This document shows positions 8,804-18,101 of a stretch of 64,000 nt of DNA, piece by piece. The DNA is taken from positions 113,379 to 177,378 of the forward strand of contig NZ_RXOZ01000037.1 of assembly GCF_003991205.1 (NCBI RefSeq). Direction: 5' to 3'. The notes beneath the pieces were generated by a model, which saw only the letters and a list, made by a program, of their open reading frames with translations, was not told the origin of the DNA and did not search any database. The translations under genes were made by a program, and so were the position numbers. This DNA is from Georgenia sp. SYP-B2076 (GTDB taxonomy: Bacteria; Actinomycetota; Actinomycetes; Actinomycetales; Actinomycetaceae). Numbering within the stretch: the first letter of the stretch is position 1; the number at the start of each line of letters is the position of its first letter.

Positions 8804-8843
8804 CGAGCGGTCAAGTACTCGCACGCGAGTACTTGACCGCTCG
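8804..8843. repeat. Perfect 19-bp inverted repeat between murB and add
   Basis: The arm CGAGCGGTCAAGTACTCGC (8804-8822) is repeated exactly in inverse at 8825-8843 with a two-base spacer. Each arm also contains the palindrome AGTACT. It lies between convergent stops, so a bidirectional terminator is the simplest reading. It lacks T-runs and is less GC-rich than the other terminators here. Confidence 0.9.
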
Positions 8844-8863
8844 ACGTGTGTGTGGGGGGTGTG

Positions 8864-9925
8864 TCAGTGCGTGGCCGCGCGCTCGCGGGCGGTCTCGTCC
8901 GCCGGGTCCGGCGTGGCCAGCCAGGCGTCGACGTCCGCCAGCATCGCGGCCTTCGACGCCGGCGAGGCGAGCGACGCGTTGATCGAGCTGCGCGCCAGCC
9001 GGGCGAGTGCCGCGTCGTCCAGGCCGTGCACGTCCCGGGCAATGCGGTACTGGTCGTTCAGGCGCGAGAGGAACAGCAGGGGGTCGTCGGCGCCCAGGGC
9101 CACCTCCGCGCCGGCGTCGAGGAGCGCAGCGAGGGGCACGTGCGCCGTGTCGGCGTAGACGCCGAGGGAGACGTTCGAGGCCGGGCACACCTCCAGCGCG
9201 ATGCCCGCGTCCACGATCTTGGCCAGCAGGTCGGGGTCCTCCGCGGAGCGCACCCCGTGCCCCAGGCGCGCGGGCTTGAGGTGGGCGACGACGTCGCGCA
9301 CGTGCTCGGGCCCCAGCAGCTCGCCGCCGTGGGGGACCGCCGCCAGCCCCGCGTTCCGCGCGATGTTGAACGCCGGCGCCCAGTCGGCCGTGTTCCCCCG
9401 CCGCTCGTCGTTGCTGAGTCCGAACCCGATGACCTGGCCGGGCCCGTGCCCTGCGTGCGCGGCCGCGAGGCGCGCCAGGGTGCGCGCGTCGAGGGGATGG
9501 CGGGTCCGGGAGGCGGCGACGATCACCGCGACCTGCACGCCCGTGGCGGCGCTGGCCAGCCGGGCCTCGTCCACGACGATCTCCAGCGCCGGGGTGATCC
9601 CGCCGACGTACGGGGCGTAGGAGGTCGGGTCCACCTGGATCTCCAGCCGGCGCGAGCCCTCCGCGGCGTCGTCCTCGGCCGCCTCGCGCACGATCCGGCG
9701 CATCGCGGCCTCGGACCGCACCACGGCGCGGGCGGCGTCGTAGGAGCGCTGGAACCGGAACCAGCCGCGCTGGTCCGCCGGCACGTGCAGGGGGTCCGCG
9801 TCGAGCAGGTGCTCGGGGACCCGGAGCCCCTGCTCGGCGCCCATCTCCGCCAGGGTGGACAGGCGCATGGAACCGGTGAAGTGCAGGTGCAGGTGCGCCT
9901 TCGGCAGGCTTGCAAGGTCACGCAT
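8864..9925 (-). CDS. add: Adenosine deaminase family protein
   Basis: The predicted 353-residue TIM-barrel metalloenzyme deaminates adenosine to inosine in purine salvage. Metal ligands are H13 and H15 in HLHLHFTGS. The PHGGE, RLGHG and GADDP motifs supply the remaining zinc and catalytic residues. The substrate-contact Asp that classical enzymes have right after the first histidines is a Thr here, a feature of a bacterial subgroup, so the preferred substrate could differ. The ATG at 9925 gives MRDLASLPKAH. CAGACT lies seven bases upstream with only a weak ribosome site. Confidence 0.88.
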   Translation of the reverse strand: MRDLASLPKAHLHLHFTGSMRLSTLAEMGAEQGLRVPEHLLDADPLHVPADQRGWFRFQRSYDAARAVVRSEAAMRRIVREAAEDDAAEGSRRLEIQVDPTSYAPYVGGITPALEIVVDEARLASAATGVQVAVIVAASRTRHPLDARTLARLAAAHAGHGPGQVIGFGLSNDERRGNTADWAPAFNIARNAGLAAVPHGGELLGPEHVRDVVAHLKPARLGHGVRSAEDPDLLAKIVDAGIALEVCPASNVSLGVYADTAHVPLAALLDAGAEVALGADDPLLFLSRLNDQYRIARDVHGLDDAALARLARSSINASLASPASKAAMLADVDAWLATPDPADETARERAATH

Positions 9926-10018
9926 CCTGACGAGTCTGCCACCGGCGCCGCGGCACCCGCGCCGCCGGTCCGGCGCCGACCGGCCGGTCCCGGCGCCGGC
10001 GTGGTCCACACTGGTGCC

Positions 10019-11296
10019 ATGAGCGTTCCAGTCGCCGCCCTCCACGAGCCGGCTGACGTCGCCCTGCTCACCGGGCCCGAGGCGGGCTCGATGCTCGCGG
10101 GCGCGCTCGAGGGGGAGGGCAGCCGGCTCGTCGCCTGGCACGTGCACACCGTGCACCACCGCCCGGGGGCGGGCGTGACCGTCGGCTACACCGCCACCGT
10201 CGAGCGGGAGATGCCCGGCGAGCCGGCGCCGCTGCGCACCGAGGAGTACCTGTGCGCGACCACCGCGCGGCTGAGCCAGGGGCCCGGCCCAGGCCTGGTC
10301 CGGTTCGAGCAGCCCGACGGCGGCCCCATCGTGCACATGTGGCGCCACCCGGCCGACCCGGAGCTGCCCGCGCTGCCCGTGGCCTGCGACGCCGCCGCGC
10401 TGACGCGGCGCCTCGGCGCGCCCGTGACCGTGGAGCTCCTCGCCTACCGGCCCACCCGCCGGGCGGTGCTGCGGGTCCGGCGCACCGACACGCCCACGAC
10501 GACGGCGTACCTGAAGGTGGTGCGCCCCTCGGGCACCCGGGTCTTCGCCGACCGCCACCGCCTGCTCACCCAGGCCGGTGTCCCGGCGCCCGCCGTGCTG
10601 CGGGCCGACGACGACGGTCTCGTCCTGCTCGGGGAGGGGCAAGGGACACCGCTGTCGAACCTCCTGGCCCGCGGGCTCGGGCCGGACGCGGAGGCCGTGC
10701 TCGCCGCCCTGCTCGCCACGCTCGACGCCCTGCCCGAGGACGTGCTGGACCTGCCGCGACGGCCCGCCTGGTCCGAGCGGGCCCAGCACTACGCCCACGC
10801 CGCCGCCACGGTGCTGCCCGACCACGCGGACCGTGCGCGGGCGCTCGCGGACGGCGTCGACGCGCTCATGGCCGACTCGCACCCCGGGCCGGTGGTCCCC
10901 TCGCACGGGGACTTCTACGAGGCCAACGTGCTCATGGACCCCCGCGCGGGCGCCGTGGGCGTCACAGCGCTGCTCGACGTCGACGCCGTCGGCCCGGGCC
11001 ACCGCGTCGACGACCTGGCGTGCCTGCTCGGCCACATCAGCGTGCTGCCGCACCTCGCCCCGACCACCTACCCCCACGTGCCCGACCTCCTCGAGGCGTG
11101 GACCCGTGCCTGCGAACGCCTGGTGGACCCGGTCGCCCTGCACGCGCGCTGCGCGGGCGTCGTCCTCTCGCTCGTCGCCGGCGCCCGCCGCACGGACGGC
11201 GGCGCGTGGCGGTCGGACGCCGAGGGTCGCCTGGCACGGGCGGAGGCGTGGCTGGCCCGCGGGCGCGAGACGCTCGCCCAGCGCGGCCCGCACTAG
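10019..11296 (+). CDS. Aminoglycoside-phosphotransferase-like kinase
   Basis: A 425-residue protein with the APH/choline-kinase fold. The catalytic loop is SHGDFYEANVLMD (Brenner's motif, with the catalytic Asp) and the metal-binding LLDVDAVGPGHRVDDLACLLG follows. The N-terminal 150 residues hold a beta-rich lobe with HVHTVHHRPGAGVTVGYTA. The substrate is unknown, and resistance should not be inferred. CACACT six bases before the ATG suggests a leaderless mRNA. It is divergent from add and lies upstream of the panE-like gene. Confidence 0.8.
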   Translation: MSVPVAALHEPADVALLTGPEAGSMLAGALEGEGSRLVAWHVHTVHHRPGAGVTVGYTATVEREMPGEPAPLRTEEYLCATTARLSQGPGPGLVRFEQPDGGPIVHMWRHPADPELPALPVACDAAALTRRLGAPVTVELLAYRPTRRAVLRVRRTDTPTTTAYLKVVRPSGTRVFADRHRLLTQAGVPAPAVLRADDDGLVLLGEGQGTPLSNLLARGLGPDAEAVLAALLATLDALPEDVLDLPRRPAWSERAQHYAHAAATVLPDHADRARALADGVDALMADSHPGPVVPSHGDFYEANVLMDPRAGAVGVTALLDVDAVGPGHRVDDLACLLGHISVLPHLAPTTYPHVPDLLEAWTRACERLVDPVALHARCAGVVLSLVAGARRTDGGAWRSDAEGRLARAEAWLARGRETLAQRGPH

Positions 11297-11379
11297 CGCG
11301 CACACCGCCGGCCGGGCGGCGGCGCCCGTCGCGCGCGCCCGCATGACCACACCGCACCGCACCGGGAGGGGACCCAAGG

Positions 11380-12276
11380 ATGATCGCCGTTGTCGGGCCA
11401 GGAGCCGTGGGTGGGCTGCTCGCCGCCGTGCTGCACCGGGCGGGGGAGGAGGTCGTCGCCGTGGCGCGCGCGGGGACGGCCGAGCGGCTGGCGGCCGACG
11501 GCATCGTCGTGCGCTCCGAGAAGTTCGGGAGCTGGACGGCGCACGTGCCGGTCTCCCGCACGGTCCCGGACGGCTCCGCCGTCGTGCTGGCGGTCAAGGC
11601 CTACGGCCTCGCGGACGTCCTCCCCGAGCTGCGGCGGGCGCAGCCGGCCGAGATCCTCGCGCTCCTGAACGGTGTGGGCCACGCCCGCACGCTCCGCGAC
11701 GCCGGGCTCGCCCACGTAGCGTGCGCGTCGATCCAGGTCGAGTCCACCCGGGAGGGAACCGTCGTCGTCCACAAGGGCAACTACGCGATCGTCACCGTCC
11801 CCGACGACGCCGACGGGTGGCGCACCACCGACGCGCTGCGGCGGGCGGGGGTGAGCGTGCGCACGGGCGGGACGGAGAACGAGGTGCTGTGGCGCAAGCT
11901 GGGCTTCCTCGCACCGACGGCGCTGCTGACCAGCTGGGCCGACCTGCCGATCGGCCCCGCGCTGGCGCACGACCCCGCGACGACCGCGGGCGTGGTGGCC
12001 GAGGTCGCGGCCCTGGCCTCCGCCGAGGGCCGGCCCCTCGACGGCGAGACGCTCGACGCCTCGCTGCGCAGGCTGCCCCCCACGCTGCAGTCCTCCCTCC
12101 AGCGCGACATGCGCCGGGGCGGTGCCAACGAGCTCGAGGCGCTCGGCGGGGAGCTCGTGCGGCTCGGGGCGAGCCGCGGAATCCCCACGCCCACGATCGC
12201 GCGGGTCGTCGCCGGCCTGCAGGCGCGGGCCGCGGGCGGCGCCGAGCGCGCAGGCGGCCCGCGGCTCAGCGGGTGA
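11380..12276 (+). CDS. panE: 2-dehydropantoate 2-reductase (ketopantoate reductase) family
   Basis: A 298-residue NADPH-dependent reductase of the ApbA/PanE family. The classical member reduces ketopantoate to pantoate for CoA synthesis. The Rossmann motif IAVVGPGAVGGLLAAVL is at the N-terminus. The AVKAYGLADVLP segment, LLNGVG and the helical C-domain with LWRKLGFLAPTALLTSW contain the family Lys and Asn positions. The ATG follows GGGAGGGGACCCAAGG. Several paralogues of this family act on other 2-oxo acids, so the pathway is probable rather than certain. Confidence 0.82.
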   Translation: MIAVVGPGAVGGLLAAVLHRAGEEVVAVARAGTAERLAADGIVVRSEKFGSWTAHVPVSRTVPDGSAVVLAVKAYGLADVLPELRRAQPAEILALLNGVGHARTLRDAGLAHVACASIQVESTREGTVVVHKGNYAIVTVPDDADGWRTTDALRRAGVSVRTGGTENEVLWRKLGFLAPTALLTSWADLPIGPALAHDPATTAGVVAEVAALASAEGRPLDGETLDASLRRLPPTLQSSLQRDMRRGGANELEALGGELVRLGASRGIPTPTIARVVAGLQARAAGGAERAGGPRLSG

Positions 12277-12384
12277 CGTCGACCAGGCCGATGCCCACAC
12301 CATGAGGTCGTAGCCCACGGTGTGGGCACCGGTCCCCATCTCTTCATGCGCCCATCGTGGCGCTGGCAGAGGAGACGAAGACGA

Positions 12385-12426
12385 GACACGGCCGGGGCCG
12401 CCCCGCGGGGCGGCCCCGGCCGTGTC
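12385..12426. terminator. Bidirectional terminator between panE and the aminotransferase
   Basis: A perfect 42-base palindrome with two 21-base arms and no spacer. The centre is CCCCGCGGGG at 12401-12410. It lies between convergent genes. A smaller inverted repeat, TGCCCACAC/GTGTGGGCA, occurs at 12292-12328. Confidence 0.75.
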
Positions 12427-12444
12427 GTGGCGGAGGCGGGTGCG

Positions 12445-13659
12445 TCAGGCGAGCAGCTCCTGGATGCGGCCGACGCCCTCGGCCAGGTCCTCGTCGCCCA
12501 GCGCGTAGCTCAGCCGCAGGAACCCGCTGGGGCCGAAGGCCTCGCCCGGCACGACGGCGACCTCGACCTCCTCGAGGATCAGGGCCGCCAGCTCGGCGGA
12601 CGTGGTGGGGGTGCGACCGCGGATGGTCCGGCCCAGCACGCCCTCGACGGACGGGTAGGCGTAGAACGCGCCGCGCGGGGTGGGCAGCGTGACGCCGTCG
12701 ATGGCCCGGAGCATCTCCACCATCGTCCGGCGGCGCCGGTCGAACGCGGTGCGCATCATCGCGACCGCGGACAGGTCGCCGGTCAGGGCGGCGATGGCGG
12801 CGCGCTGGGAGACGTTCGCGACGTTGGAGGTCAGGTGCGACTGGAGGTTGGTCGCGGCCTTGATGACGTCGGCCGGGCCGATCATCCAGCCCACCCGCCA
12901 GCCGGTCATCGCGTACGTCTTGGCGACGCCGTTGAGGACGATGGAGGTGTCGACGAGCTCGGGGACCACCCGCTGGATGGGGGTGAAGACCGCGTCGTCG
13001 TAGACGAGGTGCTCGTAGATCTCGTCGGTGACGACCCAGATGCCGTGCTCGAGGGCCCAGCGGCCGATCTCCTCGGTCTGCTCGGCGGAGTAGACCGCCC
13101 CGGTCGGGTTCGACGGCGAGCAGAACAGCAAGGCCTTGGTGTGCTCGGTGCGCGCGGCCTCGAGCTGCTCGACCGTGACGAGGTACTCCTGCTCGACGCC
13201 GGCGAACACCTCGACGGGCCGGCCGCCCGCGAGCTTGATGGCCTCGGGGTACGTGGTCCAGTACGGCGCCGGGAGGAGGACCTCGTCGCCGGGGTTGATG
13301 ATCGACGCGAACGCCTCGTAGACGGCCTGCTTCCCGCCGTTGGTGACGAGCACGGCGTCGGGGGAGACCTCGTAGCCGGAGTCGCGCAGCGTCTTCGCGG
13401 CGATCGCCTCCCGCAGCGCGGGCATGCCCTTGGCGGGCGTGTAGCGGTGGTTGGCCGGGTCCTTCGCGGCGGCGACGGCGGCCTCGACGATGTAGTCCGG
13501 CGTCGGGAAGTCCGGCTCGCCGGCGCCGAACCCGATCACGGGGCGGCCCGCGGCCTTGAGGGCCTTGGCCTTGGCGTCGACCGCCAGGGTGGCGGACTCG
13601 GCGATGGCTGCCAGGCGTGCGGACACACGGGGCTTGGGAATGATGGTGGGTGCGCTCAC
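12445..13659 (-). CDS. aspC: PLP-dependent aminotransferase, aspartate type (class I)
   Basis: The predicted 404-residue fold-type I enzyme transfers amino groups between aspartate (or a similar amino acid) and 2-oxoglutarate. Active-site residues seen are N184 in [11 protein letters not shown]212 in [11 protein letters not shown], the PLP Lys K247 in [14 protein letters not shown] and the substrate Arg near the C-terminus. The sequence is of the Ib subclass, and exact substrates (aspartate, prephenate) cannot be settled. The start is GTG. CACGAT stands six bases upstream and no ribosome site is seen, again fitting a leaderless message. Confidence 0.88.
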   Translation of the reverse strand: MSAPTIIPKPRVSARLAAIAESATLAVDAKAKALKAAGRPVIGFGAGEPDFPTPDYIVEAAVAAAKDPANHRYTPAKGMPALREAIAAKTLRDSGYEVSPDAVLVTNGGKQAVYEAFASIINPGDEVLLPAPYWTTYPEAIKLAGGRPVEVFAGVEQEYLVTVEQLEAARTEHTKALLFCSPSNPTGAVYSAEQTEEIGRWALEHGIWVVTDEIYEHLVYDDAVFTPIQRVVPELVDTSIVLNGVAKTYAMTGWRVGWMIGPADVIKAATNLQSHLTSNVANVSQRAAIAALTGDLSAVAMMRTAFDRRRRTMVEMLRAIDGVTLPTPRGAFYAYPSVEGVLGRTIRGRTPTTSAELAALILEEVEVAVVPGEAFGPSGFLRLSYALGDEDLAEGVGRIQELLA

Positions 13660-13976
13660 GGGGACATCGTGGCACGCGCCCGGCAGGCCGTCCTAGGGCG
13701 ACCGCCCCGTGGTCGCGGTCCGGGGCCCGCGGAGGTGGTGGCGGGCGCCGTCCGCGCAGGTGAGGGGGCCGGGCGGGCGGGTCGGGACGGTGTGCCCACG
13801 GGCGGTGATGCGCTCTCCCACCGGGCCGCGCAGCCGATGTGATCAGGGTCCCCAGCCGTCCGGTTCGACCTGACGGGCGAGAAGGACGTACACTCGACGC
13901 CGGTGGTTGACGTCCGCCACGCTGGACCCTGCCCCTGCGGGCAGGAGCCGGGGCGGTCGGGCGGCGAACCGCTGAT
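13660..13976 (+). promoter_or_regulatory. Divergent intergenic region with probable promoter for tRNA-Trp/secE
   Basis: A 317-base gap between the divergently transcribed aminotransferase and tRNA-Trp. TCGACC (13865-13870), an 18-base spacer and TACACT (13889-13894) form a plausible promoter ~80 bases before the tRNA. The remainder is GC-rich sequence in which I find no gene. Confidence 0.5.
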
Positions 13977-14049
13977 AGGGCAGTGGCGCAATTGGTAGCG
14001 CACCGGTCTCCAAAACCGGCGGTTGTGGGTTCGAGTCCCTCCTGCCCTG
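13977..14049 (+). tRNA. tRNA-Trp (CCA)
   Basis: A 73-nt tRNA. AGGGCAG pairs with CTGCCCT, the anticodon CCA sits in CTCCAAA, and the T arm is GGTTCGAGTCC. The 3' CCA is not encoded. It directly precedes secE, as in most actinobacteria. Confidence 0.95.
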
Positions 14050-14165
14050 CCGGGACACGTCTCCCCTCACGGGAGGCGGACGTCCTGACGGCTCCGCCAC
14101 GCGGCGAGCCGGACCCGCCCGCTGGGCGGCGAAGGGACCTGGCCGGAAACCGTGAGGAAGAACCT

Positions 14166-14432
14166 GTGAGCGAGTCTGCAAGCGCGACCTCGGGGCGGCC
14201 CGAACGCGCCCGCAGCGCGTCCGCGCCGGAGGTCAGGAAGCGCGGGTTCTTCGCCAAGATCGCGCTGTTCGTCCGCCAGGTCATCGCGGAGCTCAAGAAG
14301 GTCGTGCGCCCCACGCGCAGCGAGCTGCTGACCTACTTCGTGGTCGTGCTCGTGTTCGTCGTGGCCATCATGGCGTTCGTCGGCGTGCTCGACCTGTTGT
14401 TCGGCCAGCTCGTGCTGTGGATCTTCGGCTGA
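14166..14432 (+). CDS. secE: Preprotein translocase subunit SecE
   Basis: An 88-residue membrane protein that clamps SecY in the Sec translocon. A Ser/Ala-rich cytosolic segment is followed by the amphipathic FVRQVIAELKKVVRPTRSEL motif and one transmembrane helix (LLTYFVVVLVFVVAIMAFVG). The short single-helix form is normal outside enterobacteria. The GTG at 14166 has GAGGAAGAACCT upstream. It is probably cotranscribed with nusG. Confidence 0.95.
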   Translation: MSESASATSGRPERARSASAPEVRKRGFFAKIALFVRQVIAELKKVVRPTRSELLTYFVVVLVFVVAIMAFVGVLDLLFGQLVLWIFG

Positions 14433-14510
14433 GCCCCACCACGCCGTCCCCCGGACCACAGCCGACCGACATCCCAGCCCTTAAGTTTCCGAGCAGAAAG
14501 CAGGTCGCAC

Positions 14511-15470
14511 GTGCCTGAGAACCTCGAGCCCACGAACCTCGACGAGGCGTCGCTCGAGCCCGGACAGCCGGAGGTCCCCTCCGAGGACACCGGTGACCTC
14601 GGCGCGCCTGCTCCCGCCCCCGACGACGCGGACCGCGAGCCCGGCGACGCCGAGCTCGCGGCCGAGGACGAGACGGACGACCTGGACGACGCCGAGGACG
14701 ACCTGTCCGCCGGCTCCGACGAGGTCACCGAGCCGGCCGAGGACGACGACGAGCCGGCCGACGACGACGAGCCGGCCGACGCCGCCGTCGACGAGGCGGG
14801 CTCCGCGGAGCCCGCCTCGGACGAGGCCGCCGCGCAGGAGGCGGCTGCCGACGAGGCCGAGGAGACCGACCCGGTCAAGGCGTTCCGCGACGAGCTGCGC
14901 ACCCTGCCGGGCTACTGGTTCGTCGTGCACACCTACGCCGGCTACGAGAAGCGCGTGAAGGCGAACCTGGAGAACCGCATCCAGAGCCTCAACATGGAGG
15001 ACTACATCTACCAGGTGGAGGTCCCCATGGAGGAGGTCGTGGAGATCAAGAACGCCCAGCGCAAGATCGTCAACCGCGTGCGCATCCCCGGCTACACGCT
15101 GGTGCGGATGGACCTGACGGACGAGTCCTGGGGCGCGGTGCGCCACACCCCCGGTGTGACCGGCTTCGTGGGCAACACCCACCAGCCCGTGCCGCTGACC
15201 GACGACGAGGTCTTCTCCATGCTCGCCCCCACGATCGAGGCGCCGGTCGCCACCGGGGCCGGCAAGGGCGGCGGCGGCCAGACCGCGACGCCGATCAAGG
15301 TGGACTTCACGGTGGGCGAGTCGGTCACCGTCACCGACGGCCCCTTCGAGACCCTGCCCGCCACCATCTCCGAGATCAGCCCCGAGAGCCAGAAGCTCAA
15401 GGTGCTCGTCACGATCTTCGGCCGGGAGACGCCGGTCGAGCTGTCGTTCTCGCAGGTCGCCAAGATCTGA
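14511..15470 (+). CDS. nusG: Transcription termination/antitermination factor NusG
   Basis: A 319-residue RNA-polymerase-binding factor linking transcription to Rho or the ribosome. Residues 1 to about 120 are a very acidic Asp/Glu/Ala extension, present in shorter or different form in other actinobacteria and absent from E. coli NusG. The NGN domain follows ([20 protein letters not shown] through [12 protein letters not shown]). The KOW domain is [21 protein letters not shown] at the C-terminus. The GTG start has only a modest purine-rich ribosome site (AAAGCAGG). Confidence 0.94.
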   Translation: MPENLEPTNLDEASLEPGQPEVPSEDTGDLGAPAPAPDDADREPGDAELAAEDETDDLDDAEDDLSAGSDEVTEPAEDDDEPADDDEPADAAVDEAGSAEPASDEAAAQEAAADEAEETDPVKAFRDELRTLPGYWFVVHTYAGYEKRVKANLENRIQSLNMEDYIYQVEVPMEEVVEIKNAQRKIVNRVRIPGYTLVRMDLTDESWGAVRHTPGVTGFVGNTHQPVPLTDDEVFSMLAPTIEAPVATGAGKGGGGQTATPIKVDFTVGESVTVTDGPFETLPATISEISPESQKLKVLVTIFGRETPVELSFSQVAKI

Positions 15471-15534
15471 CGAACGGCCCCACATCCCCGCCGGCTCACC
15501 GGCGGCCCCGAGAGAAGAACCGTAAGGACCCGAC

Positions 15535-15966
15535 ATGCCTCCCAAGAAGAAGGTCTCCGGCCTGATCAAGCTCCAGATCCAGGCCGGCGCCGCCACCCCC
15601 GCGCCGCCGATCGGCCCCGCGCTGGGACAGCACGGCGTCAACATCATGGAGTTCTGCAAGGCCTACAACGCGGCCACCGAGTCGCAGCGCGGCAACGTGA
15701 TCCCGGTGGAGATCACGGTCTACGAAGACCGTTCCTTCACCTTCGTCACGAAGACCCCGCCGGCCGCCGAGATGATCAAGAAGGCCGCCGGTGTGGCCAA
15801 GGGCTCCGGCACCCCGCACACGGTCAAGGTCGCCAAGATCACCCGTGAGCAGGTGCAGGAGATCGCGCGCACCAAGCAGGAAGACCTCAACGCCAACGAC
15901 ATCGACGCCGCCGAGAAGATCATCGCCGGCACCGCCCGCTCCATGGGCATCACGGTCGAGGGCTGA
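15535..15966 (+). CDS. rplK: 50S ribosomal protein L11
   Basis: A 143-residue protein of the GTPase-associated centre, binding 23S rRNA helices 43/44. The N-domain has [26 protein letters not shown] with the flexible Pro-rich loop targeted by thiopeptides. The C-terminal rRNA-binding domain ends [13 protein letters not shown] after GTAAGGACCCGAC. A seven-base-pair hairpin (15488-15505) lies between nusG and this gene. Confidence 0.97.
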
Positions 15967-16051
15967 GCACCACCATCCGAACCCGCGCCCCCGGGCGCGC
16001 AGTGGCAGGGTCCGCGCGGACCCGTACACCACGACTGCACAGGAGAAGCAG

Positions 16052-16768
16052 ATGACTACGCGCAGCAAGAACTACCGCAAGGCCGCCGAGAACATTCACG
16101 CCGGCGAGCTGTACGCCCCCCTCCAGGCCGTGCGCCTGGCCAAGGAGACGGCGACCACCAAGTTCGACCCCACGGTCGAGGTCGCCTTCCGCCTTGGCGT
16201 CGACCCCCGCAAGGCGGACCAGATGGTCCGTGGCACGGTCAACCTGCCCCACGGCACCGGCAAGACCGCCCGCGTCGTGGTCTTCGCCGTCGGTGACCGC
16301 GCCGCGCAGGCGCTGGCCGCCGGTGCCGACGAGGTCGGCGGCGACGAGCTGATCGAGAAGGTCGCGGCCGGGTATACCGACTTCGACGCCGCCGTGGCGA
16401 CGCCGGACCTCATGGGCAAGGTCGGCCGCCTGGGCCGCGTGCTCGGCCCCCGTGGCCTCATGCCGAACCCGAAGACCGGCACCGTGACGATGGACGTGAC
16501 CAAGGCCGTCACGGACATCAAGGGTGGCCGCATCGAGTTCCGCGTCGACAAGCACTCGAACCTGCACTTCATCATCGGCAAGGCGAGCTTCGACGAGGCC
16601 AAGCTCCTGGAGAACTACGCGGCCGCGCAGGAGGAGATCCTGCGGCTGAAGCCCGCGAGCTCCAAGGGCCGGTACATCACGAAGGCCACGATGGCCACCA
16701 CGATGGGCCCCGGCATCCCGCTGGACGCCACCAAGACGCGCAACCTCCTCACCGAGGACGCTTCCTGA
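16052..16768 (+). CDS. rplA: 50S ribosomal protein L1
   Basis: A 238-residue protein of the L1 stalk, contacting the E-site tRNA, and a translational repressor of its own operon in other bacteria. The family core is present: [21 protein letters not shown], the [17 protein letters not shown] loop and [18 protein letters not shown] after AGGAGAAGCAG. Unlike in most bacteria, rplJ does not follow. The unit ends here in a terminator. Confidence 0.97.
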   Translation: MTTRSKNYRKAAENIHAGELYAPLQAVRLAKETATTKFDPTVEVAFRLGVDPRKADQMVRGTVNLPHGTGKTARVVVFAVGDRAAQALAAGADEVGGDELIEKVAAGYTDFDAAVATPDLMGKVGRLGRVLGPRGLMPNPKTGTVTMDVTKAVTDIKGGRIEFRVDKHSNLHFIIGKASFDEAKLLENYAAAQEEILRLKPASSKGRYITKATMATTMGPGIPLDATKTRNLLTEDAS

Positions 16769-16785
16769 CGTAGCCCCGTCCCACC

Positions 16786-16830
16786 ACGCCGCAGGCCCGG
16801 CACCCCTCGAGGGTGCCGGGCCTGCGGCGT
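16786..16830 (+). terminator. Strong terminator closing the secE-nusG-rplK-rplA unit
   Basis: Two perfect 20-base arms, 16786-16805 and 16811-16830, around a five-base loop (CTCGA). It also serves the convergent DUF192 gene. Confidence 0.85.
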
Positions 16831-16855
16831 CGTGCCTGGGTCTTGCGGCGCGCGG

Positions 16856-17221
16856 TCAGGCCGGTGCCCGGCCGACGTCGGCGCCCGGGCGCACGCCGAG
16901 ACCCGCCATGACACCCGCGGGCGCCTCGAGGACCGAGCGCGCACGCAGCCGGGGCAGGCCCGCGCGACCCGGGCGCATGGTGGCGACGTCGAGGACGCGG
17001 CCGGACCGCGTGAGATAGGCCACGTCGATGGGGTAGCGCATCCCGAAGGTGTGCACCGAGGAACAGCGCTCGATCCACAGCAGCCCGTCGAGCCCGTCGG
17101 TGCCGAGGAGCCCCTGGCGCCGCGCGGGCCCGCTGGCGGCCACCCACACGATTTCCTTTCCGGTCGCACCATTCACGATAAGTCGATACGGTTCGTCCTG
17201 ATCGGCCCAGGTTGGGCGCAT
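16856..17221 (-). CDS. DUF192 family protein
   Basis: A 121-residue protein of a widespread small beta-rich family without a settled biochemical role. The diagnostic segment SSVHTFGMRYPIDVAYLTRSGRVLDV is intact, as are the upstream QGLLGTDGLDGLLWIE positions. Most family members have an export signal, but none is visible here. DUF192 genes commonly sit next to tad pilus genes in actinobacteria, and this one is divergent from the pilus operon, so a link is likely but unproven. Confidence 0.82.
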   Translation of the reverse strand: MRPTWADQDEPYRLIVNGATGKEIVWVAASGPARRQGLLGTDGLDGLLWIERCSSVHTFGMRYPIDVAYLTRSGRVLDVATMRPGRAGLPRLRARSVLEAPAGVMAGLGVRPGADVGRAPA

Positions 17222-17306
17222 TGTCCGTAGTCCAATCGTCGGATGACGGCCCGCGGCGGCCGGTCATAAGTCCATGTCTGGCAATAGATGAATGTGGGGA
17301 AGCTCG

Positions 17307-18101
17307 GTGAAGGTTATCGTCGGTGACGCCGGCCTTCCCGATCGGGACGGCGTCGTCACGGTATCGAGCCTGGGCGAGGCCGCGGCCGTCCTGGACTCGA
17401 CGCGCGGGCGCGACGTCCTGCTGGTCTCGGGACCGGCCGAGCTCGAGCGCAGCTCCCGGATCGCGCGGACGGCCCTCGCGCGGGGCGACGTCGCCCTGGT
17501 GGTCCTGGGCGGGCACCGCACGGCCCGGACGATCCTCGCCGCGTGCCTCCTGGCGCTGCCGGCCGACCGCTACGGCTCGGCCCCCGGGGTCGTCGCCGCC
17601 GCCGCCCCGCTGGTGCGCACGCGGCTCGCGCTGACCTCGGTCGCCCGCCTGGCCGAGCCGGCCCCGAGCCTCCTGCAGCACATCGTGGGCTGGGTGCCCT
17701 CCACCGTCTTCGACGTCGACGTGACCGGCGGCCACGTGCACACGACCAAGGAGATCACCTGGACCGCCGCCGAGGGCGACTTCATCGCCTGGGAGGCGTC
17801 GAAGGAGCAGCGGCGCCTGCCGGTCACCCTCGCGGGCCCGGCGCCCGCCATCACCCTGACCGCGCCCACACAGGCGCCACCGTGGCGCGCCCGCAGCTGG
17901 GTCGCCATGAGCTCGGTGGACCGTGCGCCCGAGCAGCTGCTCGCCGACATCCTCCCCCGGCTGCCCGGGCGCGCGTGCCCGATGTGCCACCGCGCCGCCG
18001 ATGCCGCGTGGTGCCTCTACTGCGGCCACGTCCTCACCCACGACCCCCAAGGAGCGCTCTCCCCGATGTCAGCCAGCGCGCGCGGCGGAGCCGCCCGATG
18101 A
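17307..18101 (+). CDS. Uncharacterised first gene of the tad operon, C-terminal zinc ribbon
   Basis: A 264-residue protein I cannot assign. The first ~90 residues look like a Rossmann-like alpha/beta domain (MKVIVGDAGLP, VLLVSGPAEL, VALVVLGGHRTARTILAA). The middle contains beta strands. The C-terminus holds a CPMC...CLYC pair spaced like a rubredoxin-type zinc ribbon. There is no signal peptide. The GTG at 17307 follows GGGGAAG at proper spacing, and an ATG at 17292 lies upstream of that site. Its stop overlaps cpaB by four bases, so it is coupled to pilus assembly. Confidence 0.72.
   Translation: MKVIVGDAGLPDRDGVVTVSSLGEAAAVLDSTRGRDVLLVSGPAELERSSRIARTALARGDVALVVLGGHRTARTILAACLLALPADRYGSAPGVVAAAAPLVRTRLALTSVARLAEPAPSLLQHIVGWVPSTVFDVDVTGGHVHTTKEITWTAAEGDFIAWEASKEQRRLPVTLAGPAPAITLTAPTQAPPWRARSWVAMSSVDRAPEQLLADILPRLPGRACPMCHRAADAAWCLYCGHVLTHDPQGALSPMSASARGGAAR

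Noticed and set aside
10019..11296. Aminoglycoside resistance gene
   Set aside because: The kinase fold is present, but the family is broad and nothing indicates an antibiotic substrate.
15488..15505. Terminator between nusG and rplK
   Set aside because: Only a seven-base-pair stem in a coherent operon without T-run; too weak to call.
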